Source: Chrysophaeum taylorii
Taxonomy: Eukaryota; Sar; Pelagophyceae; Pelagomonadales; Pelagomonadaceae
Length of the DNA stretch: 54,947 bases
Reading direction: 5' to 3'
Assembly: GCA_029834535.1 (NCBI GenBank)
Contig: JAQMWT010000423.1
Location: forward strand, 1 to 54,947
A model generated the notes under the pieces. It saw only the letters and a list, made by a program, of their open reading frames with translations, had not been told where the DNA came from and did not search any database. Position numbers and translations under genes: made by a program. Below are positions 21,077 to 33,267 of the stretch, in pieces. The first letter of the stretch is position 1; each line of letters starts with the position of its first letter.

Positions 21077-22254
21077 GCCTGTGCGTAATGCCGTTGCCGG
21101 AGGTGGGCGGTGTCTGCACCGCCTTCGGCGTACTGGTCGTACTACCGACTCCGATTCCAACTCCGACGACGATATTCTCGACCTCGTCGATGACGATGAA
21201 TCAGCGGATGAGCCAGTCGCTACGCGGCAGAAACACGACGCTCACCGAACTGCCTAAGTTCCGGGCAATGACTCATGATACACACCAGCAATTTGTTGTC
21301 GAAGATGGAGTTCGCGGCAAGCGTCTCGATATGACCAAGACTTATGCGAGCTCGATGATCCGCGACGAATAACCGACGGCGACCTTGCTGTTTGAGAGTA
21401 AGGGCTGCGCACAGTTCACGGAAGCTCACGAGGAGCGGGTCTTCAGGTTCACGAAGCTGAGCAAAACGCCGCTTCGCTCTCGCCTCAGGCCCAGGCTGCT
21501 CAAGGCCTTCGTAATCATCAAACTTAACTTTCCCTAACGGGAAGAAACTCGACGGCTGCATCGACTACGACCGGCTTTGGGCGTTGTTCAAAGAAACGCC
21601 AAACACCACTGGCGAGCACGACAATCCCGAGTACGACACCGAGGTTGATGATGAAGAGTCCGGCGCCGAAAACACTTGATCGCATGAAGTCCTCGCACCT
21701 CCTCTGGGCGTCCTCTCGCTCTGCCCTTGATGACGCCCTTCTTTTTCTTTTCGCTTCTCTTTCGTGTCTCCGCTTCCTGCGGCCCGCGCCTCTTCTCCTC
21801 GCACGAATATCAACTCACGGCCCGTGGCTTCTACGCCATCTTCTCATCGGCAGCTCTCACCCTGCCTTGCCCTTGCCGCCGCCTCCTTCCTGTTCGCACC
21901 GCCTGTTGCGTGTCCACCTCGCAGCCTTGAGCCGTAAGCCCAATACCGTCGAGCCTTTCACGGCTACCCACCCCGCCCGGGTCCCGGTGGGCTTCACGAT
22001 CGCGCACTATGCACGTAAACAGACTTCCGATCAAACGGGGGAGGGCACAGTTACGTAATTGGACGTGTTTCATGGCAAGGGCGGCATAAACTCAAACTAG
22101 CCTCTTTTTCCCTGCAACCGCGGACACCCTGCAGACTCGGAGCAGCCACAGGCGCAAGTGTGCCTTGGACGCCGACATACGCAGATACAGCTAGACGGCA
22201 GGCACAGACGACCCGCGAGTGCGGTGAGACAGCGGATGCGGCCGCAGCTCCGTA
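21077..22254. other. Unassigned; acidic coding scraps
   Basis: Around 21140-21240 one forward frame is strongly acidic (DSDSNSDDDILDLVDDDESA). Near 21390 another reads LLFESKGCAQFTEAHEERVF, and near 21550 DYDRLWALFKETPNTTG then DNPEYDTEVDDEESG. These look like pieces of one decayed transposon protein in shifting frames. I cannot assign the family. The pyrimidine-rich 21700-22080 part shows nothing clear. Confidence 0.25.
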
Positions 22255-22505
22255 GCAGATGCGGACAGCCCCAGATGCGGACACGCCGCGGATGCGGACA
22301 CGCCGCGGATGCGGACACGCCGCGGATGCGGACACGCCGCGGATGCGGACACGTCGCGGATGCGGACACGCCCCGCCACGAGCGGATGCGGATAACGCGC
22401 GGATGCGGACCCGAGCGGATGCGGACAACGTCGCGGATGCGGATAGCCCCGCCACGAGCGGATGCGGATAACACGCGGACGCGGATGACGAGCGGCTACG
22501 GATGC
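22255..22505. repeat. Minisatellite, ~15-bp unit GCGGATGCGGACACG
   Basis: At least five near-identical units in a row (about 22280-22360) are followed by a less regular part where GCGGATGCGGA recurs with variable spacing. No frame is preferred; long frames on both strands arise from the repeat. It replaces part of the gypsy integrase sequence next to 22508. Confidence 0.9.
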
Positions 22506-22507
22506 GG

Positions 22508-23265
22508 GTAAAGTGTCCGTGAGCATCTTTGATGAAGATTCCAACTTCGTTCGACATGTGGGGCCACCAAAATCGTTCCTGGGTCGCCTGGACCATACTG
22601 TAACCAACTAACTAACTTCAGACCTCTCCCGAGCATGGGAGCCAGGCCGGACCGACTGGAGCCAGTCCGGAATCACGGGCCTGTAGTCGAGGAGCGCCGA
22701 AAGGTCGGTCGGCGGAGAGTGACCATAAAGCTTGTCGCCATGCGACGAGGAGACCGCGATGTGACTGACAACCAACTCGTCGATAACCATCCGTCTTCGC
22801 CCCCCGGCCATACCCCGTCCCACTGCGAACGTTCCGGCTGCCAACCGGCCCGCCCGGGAGGCGAATAGGTGCCAACCTACGCCGGGAGGGCGGATGCCCT
22901 CGCAAGGCTCAGGATTCATGAGGCGCCGTCCTCCAATCGCACCCGCAGTCGGCGATCAGGGTAAGGGTACTGCGACGTCCCATATGACCACCGTTAACCG
23001 GAGTGTCATGGTAGAGTCGAATGATGAGCTTGCGCAACGTGGAAGGGGCCACAATCATCGGGTGCAAATCAACAGAAATGCGGTAAAGAATATCCTTCAC
23101 AGCTTCATATGGTTCGATAGCTCCGTAACGTCCCAACGAATGACCTTGGGCCATTCAATAGCGAATATCCTCGCAAGTAGCATCGGCTTCCTACTCACGC
23201 GCGATCTCATCGAGCGTCATATTATCTGGAATTTTATCAATGTAATCCTTGTACGCGGAGGCCCG
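22508..23265 (-). pseudogene. Gypsy RNase H-integrase linker and zinc-finger scrap, split by a SINE
   Basis: The reverse strand reads YKDYIDKIPDN and LDEIARE, then MAQGHSLGRYGA, LHPMIVAPSTLRKLIIRLYH and GGHMGRRS. After the SINE (22601-22967) it resumes with QERFWWPHMSNEVGIF (about 22590-22540). It matches copies A and E at the integrase N-terminus. Both the integrase core and the upstream RNase H are gone, and its right end meets the next RT element near 23265. Confidence 0.85.
22601..22967 (-). mobile_element. SINE copy 5 (long form) nested in gypsy integrase
   Basis: Long form, 367 bases, with TACTG on both sides (22596-22600 and 22968-22972). The host gypsy frame is in register if the SINE and one TACTG are disregarded, which supports a clean insertion. 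Its tail is TTAGTTAGTTGGTTA. Confidence 0.92.
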
Positions 23266-26200
23266 CCAGAAGGAGACGGGCACGCACACGGTGCACCGTG
23301 ATGGAGAGACGCCGGTAGAGGTGCGTTGTCTGAGCCGCCGTTTCTGCCGCGAAGAAAGGAGCACCCTCCTTGAGGCCAGTGTTGATGCCAATTTGACGGG
23401 CAACACGGTGGAGAAGGCCATGTAGGTTGTCATTACCCTCCGCGAAATTACCAACTACAAACCCCAGCACGGGCCCGAACTCCGCAAGGCGGTCCCGGAG
23501 CGGACCCCGCGAGGCTGCAGGGTCGACCCCGCAGAATTTCCTGTCGGCGTACGAAGCGTGCGCGACGTATTCGCGTTGGATGTCGTTGGCCCGTTTGTCG
23601 ACTGGGCTCGGGGTGCCATCGCGGCGGCGATCGACGTTAGTGCTCGGATACCGCGACAGGCAGAATACGATCGTCTTGACCTCGCCGAGGCGGAGACTGC
23701 CCGGAGTAGGCGTTCCCGGTGGCTCCGCGATTGAAGAGTCAGGAACGAGCCTCGACGTGGACTCGAAAGAACGGAAAGCACGCCGGGCGAGGGGTGGGGC
23801 GCAATTCCAGAACAAGCCCAAGGGCTCGACCGTGTGCCGGACGCCCCTTCGTGCATGATGCCACTCACCACGTAAAGCACCGAGTCGTGCATGCAGGACC
23901 GAGCTCCGTTGCGGTTGACCAAGCGATTGTCCTTGAGAAAGACGTTGCCGTACGGGTCGAGAACCCGCGGGGTGTCGCCAAGAATGCCACGCCCGGACAG
24001 CGGTACGCAGGCCGGCGACGGCAGCCCGAAGAAGCTGGCAACGACTTCCGGGAAGCCGCTGTTCGAGAATGCCAAATATCGCGAGGGCCATGAAGCCACC
24101 CAGGCGGTGGAGAGCTTGTCGGTGCACAGGAAGGACACCTTGCGGACTTCACGCGCAGGGGGAGCACGAAGGTCCGCCTCAAGGCGCTCGACGCGAAGAG
24201 CCTCGCGTTGTCTCGACACGAACCGTTGCACCTTCCCGCACGGGGCTCCGGTCGATGTGACAATGCCCGCGCGTTGTACTGGCGCGGCCAATGGGCCCTC
24301 GTCAGGCCTCCCGGCGTCCGCCTGCAAACGGCTCCAAGCGCCACAGAAAGCGCGGGCCAGCAAGGACGTTGGTTGGGACGCCGCAAGGGTCTCGAAGCGC
24401 GAGCTCATGTTGGCTGCGTCGAAAGAGCTACGCCCCAGCAAGGGCGCGAGCGGCTCGCAGAAACCGCGCACTGTGCCGCCCATGGCCGGAGAGCGGCTGA
24501 GCATACGGGGAGGACCGCACAGGCGGTCCCAGCGAAAGCCGCATCAGCGACATCGGCACGCGAGCGCAATCCCAGGCCACGCAGCCGACTGGGTAAACGC
24601 AGGCGGCGTGTCGAAAACGGGTCAGCAGCCACAATATCGCCGGCAGGGCCCAGCGCCGTGTAGTAGGAGTCGAGGGCCGCGGAGTCGAAACGGGTGAGGG
24701 CTGCACGCGAGTCGGCCGGGTAGGCGTGCTGGGTAACGTGGCCAGCAAGAGAAGTAGCACAGTAGTACATGACAGCATGGGCGGCATGGCGCGAGTGTGA
24801 CGTGAGTGCACTCAATAGTTTCAATTTTATTGCACATTTCGTCGATTTTCTCGCTCACCTCTTGCCGGGCAAACGACGGGTGCCAACCGCAATGCCGCCA
24901 ATCGTGATGCCCTCACTCACGACCCTAATGCCACGAAGAGTTCGAAACGAACAGCCGCCCTCGGTGCGCCATTCCACTAGATCCTGGACGGAGGGGTCGT
25001 CCAAGACGCGAAGACCCTGGGCCGGGCAGTGGAGGTAGGACTTGTCGAGCCGCAGTGCACCGTTGCGCACCTTGATCTCCTCACCAGACGCCAGAGCTGC
25101 CAGCACAGCTTCGCGTGGGGGCCAGCCATGACGACGTCATCGAAGAAAAAGCGGGCACAACCCCCGTGCGAGCAGAGACGGTCGTCTGAAGACTTCTGCT
25201 CGGGGAAGGCAGCCACCGCGCATACAGTCGGGAAGGTGGGCATGCCCTGGCGTCCGCCGTTCTCATAACGGATGGAGGCAAACTCGCCGTCGAGAACTAT
25301 GGGGGGAACGGGCGTCAACTCGGCCTCTGCAAGGCACCCGAGCGACGTAATGTTTCCCTGCTGAGTAGATAGAGTTAGGATCGCAGTATCGCAGTTGCGC
25401 GTTCGATGCGGTTGAAGCAGTTTTCCTCATCGAGCATGATGATGGCGAAATCGTAGCTCCAACAAAGAGCGCAGTCCAAAGATGAACGGAGAGATCCCGT
25501 GAGGCACGCCGAGGCCGCACTGAACTGGATAGCATTGTGCGGCAACATCGTCACGGATTTGTAACGCGAAAGCGCGGCCAGTGGCTCTCGCGTGCACGCA
25601 GCCCATCGCAATAGGACGCGCGTCCGGCACCGCGCCCGGGGACTCGAGAGGTTTCTTCAAGAGCGGGCGCGAGGAGGCTGGTACCGACGTAGGTGTAGTA
25701 CCAGGCGGGAAGCTCGCCGGCAGCATACGCAGTCTCGAACTCGTTTACAAGAGGCATGGCGCGCTGGGCCTCCGGGCAAGGGAATTCGGACGCCAGGACG
25801 GAGAGATACTCGTTCCGGAGCCCTGCGGGCCCGATCCCCGCCTTCGGTGGCTAGCGGCGATAAACCTCCAAGGTCGAGGACAATACGCGGCTCGGAGCCG
25901 TGATCGAAGCCCCCAATTGGCTGATTGCGCGACGGGTGTTTAGCTGCCATCTGGGCGATAACATGGGCATCGCTGGCGTTGGCGACGCCCAAACTGACAA
26001 TAAGCGCGACGGCCTTTCCCAACTGACCGGCATGAATGAGGCTCATGACCCTGGTCAGATCGTGGGGCGGAGGTGAGCGCCGGCCGCGCGCACGTGCGTT
26101 ATCCACGCCACGGACGAAGCAGTCGAAGACACGCTCGTAGTCCCGACGTTCCCACGCGCCAAAGCGGGCCGAGAGACAGCCGCGCGGCCGCGCTCGGCCC

Positions 26201-26770
26201 CGCGAACCGACCGGAAGAAGAGGAAGTGCGCGACAGTCAGCCACTTGATAGCCCGCGAACGCTCCAAATCGTCGGCCGCGTCCTTCCATCGCTGCGTTAT
26301 GTCGACCATGGCCCGTGCCCAGCGCACTGCGACGTCGGGACGGCACGGGTTCACATTTGCCGCGAGGGGGGGGACATGGAGCTGGTCCAGGTCGAGCTCG
26401 TCGATAACCGACCATGAATTCGCAGGATCCCGACGTGCCATAGGGGGAGGGGGCGGATATGCCGCGAGAAGATGATCCGCCGCTATCTGGGCTGCAGCAG
26501 CGGCGGCAGCACGGTCCGCCATGGCCGCAGCTCGCGCGGCCGCGGCAATGTCGGCAGCTTCGGCCGCCGCATCGGCTGCAGCTCGAGCATCTGCCGCCCG
26601 AGCTGCCGCCGCTGCCGCTTGAGCCGCCGCCGCCGCCGGGTCGGGAGCTGACTGTCGCCGTCGGCGCCCTGTGCCTCTTGACCCTGACCGGCCAGGATGT
26701 GGCTGTGAAGGTGGCGGTGGCGGCGGAGTAGGGTGGCTGCGCGTACTCCGACCGTGTGTGGGCACGAACG
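23266..26770 (-). pseudogene. Non-LTR-type reverse transcriptase with C-terminal PD-(D/E)XK-like nuclease, decayed
   Basis: Read on the reverse strand across several frame changes: Ala-rich helix (about 26640-26480); SRAIKWLTVAHFLFFRS; FGAWERRDYERVFDCFVRG; the RT approach LPAWYYTYVGTSLLAPALEE; QCGLGVPHGI; motif A IIMLDEENCFNRIERA (about 25440-25390); motif B GGRQGMPTFPTVCAVAAF; motif C FFFDDVVMAGP (about 25150-25118). A Trp/Pro/Cys-rich region follows (AWVASWPSRYLAFSNSGFPE, GLPSPACVPL), then VPDSSIAEPP with LGEVKTIVF, a PD...EVK nuclease-like signature, then DKRANDIQREYVAHASYADR and FGPVLGFVVGNFAEG. I recall this architecture as common in protist and algal genomes. Frameshifts make it inactive. 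The right end meets a gypsy scrap at about 23265. Confidence 0.75.
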
Positions 26771-27700
26771 AGTCGTAGCGCTCCTTACGGCATTGTGCCG
26801 GGCCGTCAAGGAGCTGCCGGCGTACTCCTGATCCACAGCTGCAGAGCGCTCCCGGGCGTATGCGACCGCAGCAGCAAAAGCGGCTTCATTGTCCGTGGCA
26901 AAGGCCCCCCCCAGTGGCGCGTCGCGAGCAGCGACGCCGTCAATCAAAATTTTGGCACGGTTGAGGGAAGCGAACACCTGCTGGACTTTGTACTCGTGGA
27001 ACACCGAGAATCGAGCTGCGGCCGCCCCATCGATGGCCATGCGCACATAAGCGCAACCTTGCGGAATTCGGCGTTCGCCCGAGTCGACGAAGTAATCCCG
27101 AGCACAGCTCGGGCGACACCCATAGAAAAAGAAGCCGAAACGTGCAGTCCATGGAGCGCGGCGTATTTCGTATTAATGAACTGCTCGACTTCACTCTGGG
27201 CGATGTGGACACGAACGGGAGGGCTTGCTCAAGGGCCAAACAGAGAGCGACAGCCGTCGAGTGCATGGGCACCAATGCTGAAGCAACAGACAGACCGAGT
27301 GTTGTGACCAGTCCCCGACTGCCAATGGCCGTGAAGGCGGGACGGATGTCAACTATGGTCACCGACTCAAGCCTGTGCGACGGTAGGACGGAACGCCGAA
27401 TGGCTCGCGACAGCTTGTCCAAGACGCAAGTGACAGCTCGGCGGCAAGGGCGGCGGCGAGGAGGAGCGAATGGCTCACAACCTCGGCGTCGCCCACGACG
27501 ACGAGTAACTGCAGAGGCGGCAGCGAACGAACAGGCGCGACCAGCCCCGGACCAGCCCTGGCGAGTGGGGTGGAAAGCATCCGCCCCGGATTCTAGAGGT
27601 CGCCCGCAGTTACGATGAAAAGTGCAAGATGACGAAACACGGACCATGGTCTCAGATCGGCCTCGCAAACTGCGGGTGTAGCATGCAGCGATGAAGGCGG
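26771..27700 (-). other. Possible further 5' coding part of the RT element
   Basis: A reverse frame at 27046-26790 reads AAARFSVFHEYKVQQVFASL then AFAAAVAYARERSAAVDQEY, helix-like and without low complexity, and could be coding. Farther upstream, frames to 27668 are Arg/Pro-rich and uncertain. I recognise no domain; its place just before the Ala-rich helix suggests the element's N-terminus or first ORF. Confidence 0.3.
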
Positions 27701-27803
27701 GGGAGCTTGCCGCTCGTCGCTGTGTGGCCGCCGCGTCTCAAACTCCCTACATTACTTCAATGTGATAGGAGTAAGGGCTTAGGAGTAAACTCAAAGGCTA
27801 GCG

Positions 27804-27869
27804 AACGTGCGCTGATCAAAGCAGATTAGATTGGCGGGGGTGAGAGCGTCGAGCTGAAATGAGTAAGGG
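27804..27869 (+). repeat. Short dispersed repeat, copy 2
   Basis: Matches 20517-20592 almost base for base over ~65 bases (GCTGATCAAAGCAG, ATTGGCGGGGGTGAGAGCG, GAGTAAGGGT). It lies exactly where the Pol of gypsy B is cut off at 27870. Confidence 0.65.
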
Positions 27870-28712
27870 TTAGTTCGAGTCAAGGTTGGCATTGCTGAAG
27901 ACTCCGTCGGTGGACGAAAGGGCGACGATTGCGGACTGAGCGTCGGCGGGGTCGTGGGTCGAGCAAGTGCCAGCCACGACGCCGACGTGTGCGGTGCGCG
28001 AGGCGTTGGACACGAATGCGAGTCCCGGTTCGGTCGGGTGCGCGAGCGTCACGGGCACGTTGTAGGTTCGGCCGGGTTGCACGAGCACTGTTCGCTTCGC
28101 GTATGCGCTCACGGGCTGCGTCGAAACCCGCGTCATGTGGTCCGGTAGGTCGGGCGCTTCGCCGATCGTCACGCGTGCGAGCGTGCGGATGGGCGGCGGT
28201 TGGTGCAGATCTTGGAGTGACCATTCCGGTTGCAGGATGCGCTTGTCTCGGTTGGATTCGGCCTCGGCGATTGCAGCCTGCTGGCGGGCATAAATCGGAG
28301 CGACAATGGGTTCGTCCTCATAGAGTCCGCGGTGGGCCAACGTGGGGGCTGAGACTCGACGCCCGCGGTACGTCATCGCGCGTCGCTGATACACCGTTTG
28401 CGATGGGCGAAAGAGGATGCGGTCCTTGGGATAGTCCACGACGGCCCCAAGTGCTTCGATGTCGGGACACTCCAGGAGGAAATGCTTGTTTGAATCCGCG
28501 ACAATACCAGCGATGAGCACCGTCATCTCGTTGGATATCGCCAGGCGTATCACCACCCATTGGGAGATGCAGGTGGTGTTCTTGCCGGAACCGTATAGCT
28601 TTCGACTGAACGGTAGATCGCCGCGGTCGATAATCATCTTTCCTTCTTGAAGGCGGCTACTAGATCCCTGCATATGTAGGTCACGTCAGCAATGCCGTCC
28701 ACGCCGACGGCC
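27870..28712 (-). pseudogene. Retropepsin-like protease of gypsy B
   Basis: The frame runs without a stop from the active-site string FSTAVGVDGIADVTYICRDL (about 28720-28665) through IIDRGDLPFSRKLYGSG, LLECPDIEALGAVVDYPKDR and ILFRPSQ, to an end at 27870. Copy A is homologous over its whole length. The catalytic turn is D-G-I-A rather than D-[ST]-G-A. The C-terminal 150 residues (VQPGRTYNVPVTLAHPTEPG) are shared with copy A but unassigned. The Pol frame stops soon after, next to the short dispersed repeat at 27804-27869. Confidence 0.75.
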
Positions 28713-28939
28713 GTGCTGAACGAGCGTTCACTGACTGGGGAGAAGACATGAGCTGGCATGAAGCCGTCCAGCGTCTAGTCACCATATGGTTTTGAGTCCT
28801 CTCTCGACCGGAGCTTCATCTTCGGGTGAGATCATGGTATGGAAACATGACGGTTCCTGCATGGCGTCTCTGGCAACTGGCATCGTGACTTGCGCGTGCC
28901 TGTCGCTAGGTTCCATCCTTTCTGCGAGAGGGTCGCGTC

Positions 28940-30920
28940 AGCAACCATCCACGTCTCTTCTGGAGGTCGAGATGGGGGTCGGTCGTAGGACCACGTGACT
29001 TCTGGCGTATCGAGAAAGCCGATCGTTGCGGGATCGTCTCTCGTTTGTGACCCCTGCGAGTTCGGCATCATGGTAGATAGCGTGGGGCTTATCTGTCGGG
29101 TTGACCGTGGCTTTGGAGCGGCGGCCTCGATCTGGCGGTAGGTGTGGCCACAGGGCTCGAGCGAGCGTGCGTACTCCTCCATAGCATGCTCTCGAAGCTC
29201 GGCAGCAGCGATCGTTCTTCGTCGGCGAGGGATCTTCGGCGTCTTTTTCGCGCGTATTTTCTTTCGGGGAGGGTGGCGGCTTCGGCATCTGTACCTGTAC
29301 CTGCACCTGAACCTGAACCTGAACCCGTGCCTGTTCCTGCGGGTCTTCCTCTTCGCGCGGCTGTCCCAGAGGGGCTGACTCTCCGGCGACGTCGTGTTCG
29401 TTGCTGGGTGGCAGAGCTTGCCGGCGGGTAACCGAACGTCATCTCGTTCCGCACTGTACTGCTTAAAGACCTGCGAGACTCGGTCGCGCGTCGGCTCGCT
29501 GATCTTCGCTGCGCATGCCGGCGGCGGGTTGGTTGCCTAGGGATCTGTCGGATCGTCGGCTGCTGTCCCAGTTTCGAACTCTTCTGGTGCGGCGTCTTCT
29601 CCACTCGGCGTGGAAAGGTCGGCTTCGGATTCCGGCTCTGCTTCGTCCGGCTCTGCCTCGTTGTCGTTTTCGCTTTCCGGGCGGGGCTCAAGAAGACGTT
29701 GCGCCGTCCCCGGCGCGTCAGTGGAATGTAGAATGCCGTCGGGAGCCGCGAAGAAGTGGACGATGTTGGGCCCGATGGGGAATGCGTACGAAAGGCCGCG
29801 GTTGAATGCGGGTGCGGTCTCCTCAGGTGTCGCTGTCCGAGTCGCTGATATGGTCAGGGACTTCGTCATCGTCGACTGTGGTACAGGCGCGCGGAGCGGC
29901 GAGTGCGGGGATGGTGTCGACGAGCGAGAGTTGCGACTCGTCATCGGTGACGTCGCTTTCGGAGTTGTCATCGATGAGTGCTGGCATTTCCTCATCGTCG
30001 CTGGCGATTGGTGGTCTGTGCTCGGTTCGAGGGTCCGCGTCGGTCGCCGAATCGTCCGAATCGTACACGAGGGTATATCGTCGTCGGAATCGTAAACCGA
30101 ACGAGGGATTTCCCTAAGTGCGTGGATGTCGGTCTCCGGTGCGGGCACTAAGATCTCGGAGCGGTCGTCGCCCAAATCACCCTGGTGGTAGCGCTCCTCA
30201 GCGATGCGTAGTTCGTCGGCGGCAGTGGCGAGGATGTCCTCGAGCTCGGCTTCGGGAATCTCGTTGATCACGTGTAGGAAGTTGACTGCGGGGACGTGGC
30301 GGCGCGCCGGCGGCTGCGTTACCGCGCGGCCTGCGTTGCCCGGCGGCGTGCCATCGTGGAAAGAGCCGTGGGAGAACTCCTCCGCGGAGTCCGTCGTAAA
30401 GGTACACCCGGCGCTACCACGAGTGCTGCTGCGGTCGTCATCAAGTCCTTCGAAAAATGAGCCGGCGTAGTATCTGCGGTGCTTAGCGGTCTCGGTCGCG
30501 GTCGCGACGCCGATCGGGATCGCGGTCGCGCGTTCTTTGGCGGCTGCCGGCGGAAGCGGTGCTGGCGACACTCTGGCAAACCGATCGCATCTTGCTTAAG
30601 ATCTTGTCGAATGCGGCGAACTCGTCCTCGGTTAGCGGTGCGTCGACGACGGCAGCCGTGGCATTAGCGTGTCCGGCCGGATCAGCGGGCAGTGGCTCCC
30701 GTTGTCGGTTCCGTTGCTGGTTCTTCCACACACGAAACGAGACAGAACCGCGGCCGTTGTCGATGTTGCGTTTCAACTCGATGCGGTAGGCTGCATGCAT
30801 GTGCGCGACCCATCGGTGTTCTTCCGATGCGCGTGCCAAGGGATGCAGCATCCGCCGCATGTGTTCCTGGCCCAGCAGAACGGATCGTTGAGCATGTTGT
30901 AGTGCTTGCGCCCAGGCTGC
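28940..30920 (-). pseudogene. Zinc-binding segment and acidic linker of gypsy B
   Basis: At about 30890-30790 (reverse) the sequence NDPFCWARNTCGGC continues to a His six residues on and a further Cys, giving C-X2-C-X6-H-X9-C as in copy A. A basic stretch follows (DRDPDRRRDRDRDR), then a long acidic frame (30571-29537) with many Asp/Glu/Ser/Pro and no recognised domain, then a basic Arg-rich frame (29691-28938). The layout equals 1-1380 of copy A but is much longer. These frames overlap and at least two shifts are needed. Confidence 0.55.
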
Positions 30921-31010
30921 TCTTGCCCATTGGTGAGTTGGAGGTTACCTCGAGGATTTCGCTTGTCCTTGTCTTTGTCCCGACGTGCGTTGGAGCGGCG
31001 GTGCTCAACG

Positions 31011-32287
31011 TCACACCCTAGCGCTAATGACTTGCTTGAGTGCGCCGAAAGAGTAGTACGTGGTCGGCTGCGTGAGGATGGCTCGTCGCAACTCCTTCCG
31101 AAGTCCAGAAGCTTGGCAGCCTCCGATGACCATCTCCAAGATGTCAGGCTCGTCGAGCGAGAGCCTCGTGGTTGTGCAGTAGCGCGTGGCGACTCTTTGG
31201 AACTCGTGGAGGTAGGTCAACAGGTGCTCTTCACCCGTTTTAGTTGGGACTTTGGTCTGCCTGAGATCGCGTGGCTCCTGCCAGAGCTGGCCGATGGTCT
31301 TGGGTGGCTGGCATGAGAGGCTCAGGGTCGCCAGTGTGGCTATGACGGTATTCAACTTGAGCTCTCGATATCATCGAACCACGTCTCCATACTTCCGATC
31401 GTCGGCGCTCTTCGAGGCGTAGAACCTCTCGTCGAAGGGGAGGTAATAGAAGAACTCGGTTCGCTCCGCTGTGTAGTGATGGATCGCAGGGCGGATGCGG
31501 TCGCGGGCGGACGCTGGCAGCATCTTTTTATAGATGTGCGGGAGTAGTGATGGTGGCTGAGCTCGTTCAGCACCATGTCCGCGTCGATGTCGAACTGGTC
31601 TTGGTCTCTGTTGTCGACACGGAGCTTGATGGCCTCGAGCTCGACTGCGCTACGGCTGTGGCTCTGGCTTGGCGTACTGTCCTTGAATGCCTGCGCGATA
31701 GCCTTCCCCATGAAGGTGCACATCATCGAGAGGCTCACATCTAGCTCCTGCGCGTCCCTCAGAAGGGCTTCGGACGGGTAGCGCACGCGGCGTTCGAGGG
31801 GACTCGGCTTCTTCGCTGCGCCGCCAGCTTCTTCATCGGCTCGCGCGCTGCGTCGCCGCGCCTCCTCTTGTTGGTGCTGGTGTTCGCGCGGACGTGCGTC
31901 GTGTTCGCGCTGCGGGAACTCGTCGGCGGCACGCCGCATATATTCTTCGCGTTCCTTTTCTCGCGCCAGAAATCGTTCGCGTTCTTCGATAAGTTGGTCG
32001 ATATGGGCTTGAGCGAGTTGGGCTTGGTGGCGCCGCTCTTCCTCTTGTCGGCGCATTTCGCTTCGCATCGCACGAAGTACTGCTCGTAAGTCGTCGTCTT
32101 CGTCCTTGCGCTCGTCGTCAGAGCGGGACGGGGTTCTTGCGGGTCGCGAGGCTCGGCTGTCCTCGGGCAGGTCGGCGGCCGTTGGCTCGCGCTCGATCTC
32201 TTGCTCGCGCGCATCGGCGCTGCTAGTCGGTGGTTCGGCGTGGGCTCCTTGTCGTGACGAACAAGGCGGTTGTCTTTCCGTGCCCAC
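31011..32287 (-). pseudogene. Gag of gypsy B
   Basis: The frame 32287-31352 starts with a low-complexity charged region and a long coiled coil (RQEEERRHQAQLAQAHIDQL then Glu/Arg-rich). It continues through EAIKLRVDNRDQDQFDID and LNELSHHHYSRTSI. After frame changes near 31540 and 31350 it reads ERTEFFYYLPFDERFY and, at 31355-31011, the capsid-like helices KTGEEHLLTYLHEFQRVA and DILEMVIGGCQASGLRKEL. Such EEH...Y...F..LA and L..F..GL runs are usual in Ty3/gypsy Gag. Gag would form the particle shell. Two frame breaks argue that it is dead. Confidence 0.75.
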
Positions 32288-33267
32288 ATTCTTCTCATTG
32301 TTGCTGTTGGTGCTCTTGCTTGCGGTCGTCGTCGAGCAGTGTGGTCTGGCTCGCGGGTCTCGTCGAGCTGCGGACTACTTCGGCGGCCCTTCTATTTGGC
32401 CACGATTGGTCTGAGCGAGCTGGTGTCTCGCTCTGCACGTCGTGCGTGTAGTGGCTGGCGTCTCAGCTGTTAACCTCGTCCTCGGTTGTCGGGATGCGAG
32501 GGATGAGCGGGTCTCGCTCGCTTTGGCAGAATCCGGTGCGGTTGAGCTCCTTGATGCTCAAGGTCGCTGCTTTCGGCGGCGATGTCGTAGACAACTCGTC
32601 AGCTGTCCGCGAAGTGGTTGGTGTCGCGTCTTCTTCCCTCGACGCGGTGCGGCTTCTTTTCCGGCTTGGGCACATTTCCGCGGTTGATCAGGCCGCGGGG
32701 CGCGCTTCGGCGATTCTACTGGTTGTTCTGCAACGCTGTGTGGGTCGGCTTGAGTCACGCGCCAGGTGTAGGTGCGTAGTCTCCTGTTCTCCACCACCTG
32801 CGACGGCAAGAAAGAAAAGCGGGCAGTCCGCTGACCCTGACTCGGCTGATGTCCTCGCAGAACACGAAGATGCCGGACAGGTAGCGGCTTCTCTCTCTCC
32901 GACTCGCCGAAATCACCACTGGATCGCCATCTCGAGTGCGAGATTACATTCATTTCTGGTAAGAACTAGACCGCCAGCTGTTCACCAGATAGAATGCGGA
33001 CGTATGCTTGGAAGCTAGTGAAGAAAGGGTACAAGATTTGTAATGGTGCGGTGAATAGAGGGCAGGGCTGACAGCACTCGAGCAGCAGGAGTTGCTGTTG
33101 CCTGGGAGGCGGAAATAGTTATACTGTTCAGGTGTTGGGAGTAAAGACGTAGGGGCTGCCTGAGAGGCGGGGCCTAGTCGCGGTCATCGCCGAGTCACGG
33201 GCCAGGCGAAGAGAGGACGGGCCCCGCTTTTGTTCGTACGCATGCTGCCGCCGGACAGGGGTTATTA

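Larger units (their letters stand above)
27870..33020 (-). mobile_element. Ty3/gypsy-type element B, 5' part only
   Basis: The reverse strand carries Gag, zinc-binding segment, acidic linker and protease, in that order. It stops abruptly at 27870, before the place where copies A and C have DNMT and RT. No DNMT, RT or integrase follows. A candidate LTR-end/primer site (TCTTGCCGTCGCAGG then TGGTGGAGAAC) lies near 32790-32815. The 5' LTR limits between there and the kinase gene (33268) could not be set. Confidence 0.75.

Noticed and set aside
22255..22505. CRISPR-like array
   Set aside because: Units are contiguous ~15-base repeats without unique spacers, in a eukaryotic transposon setting.
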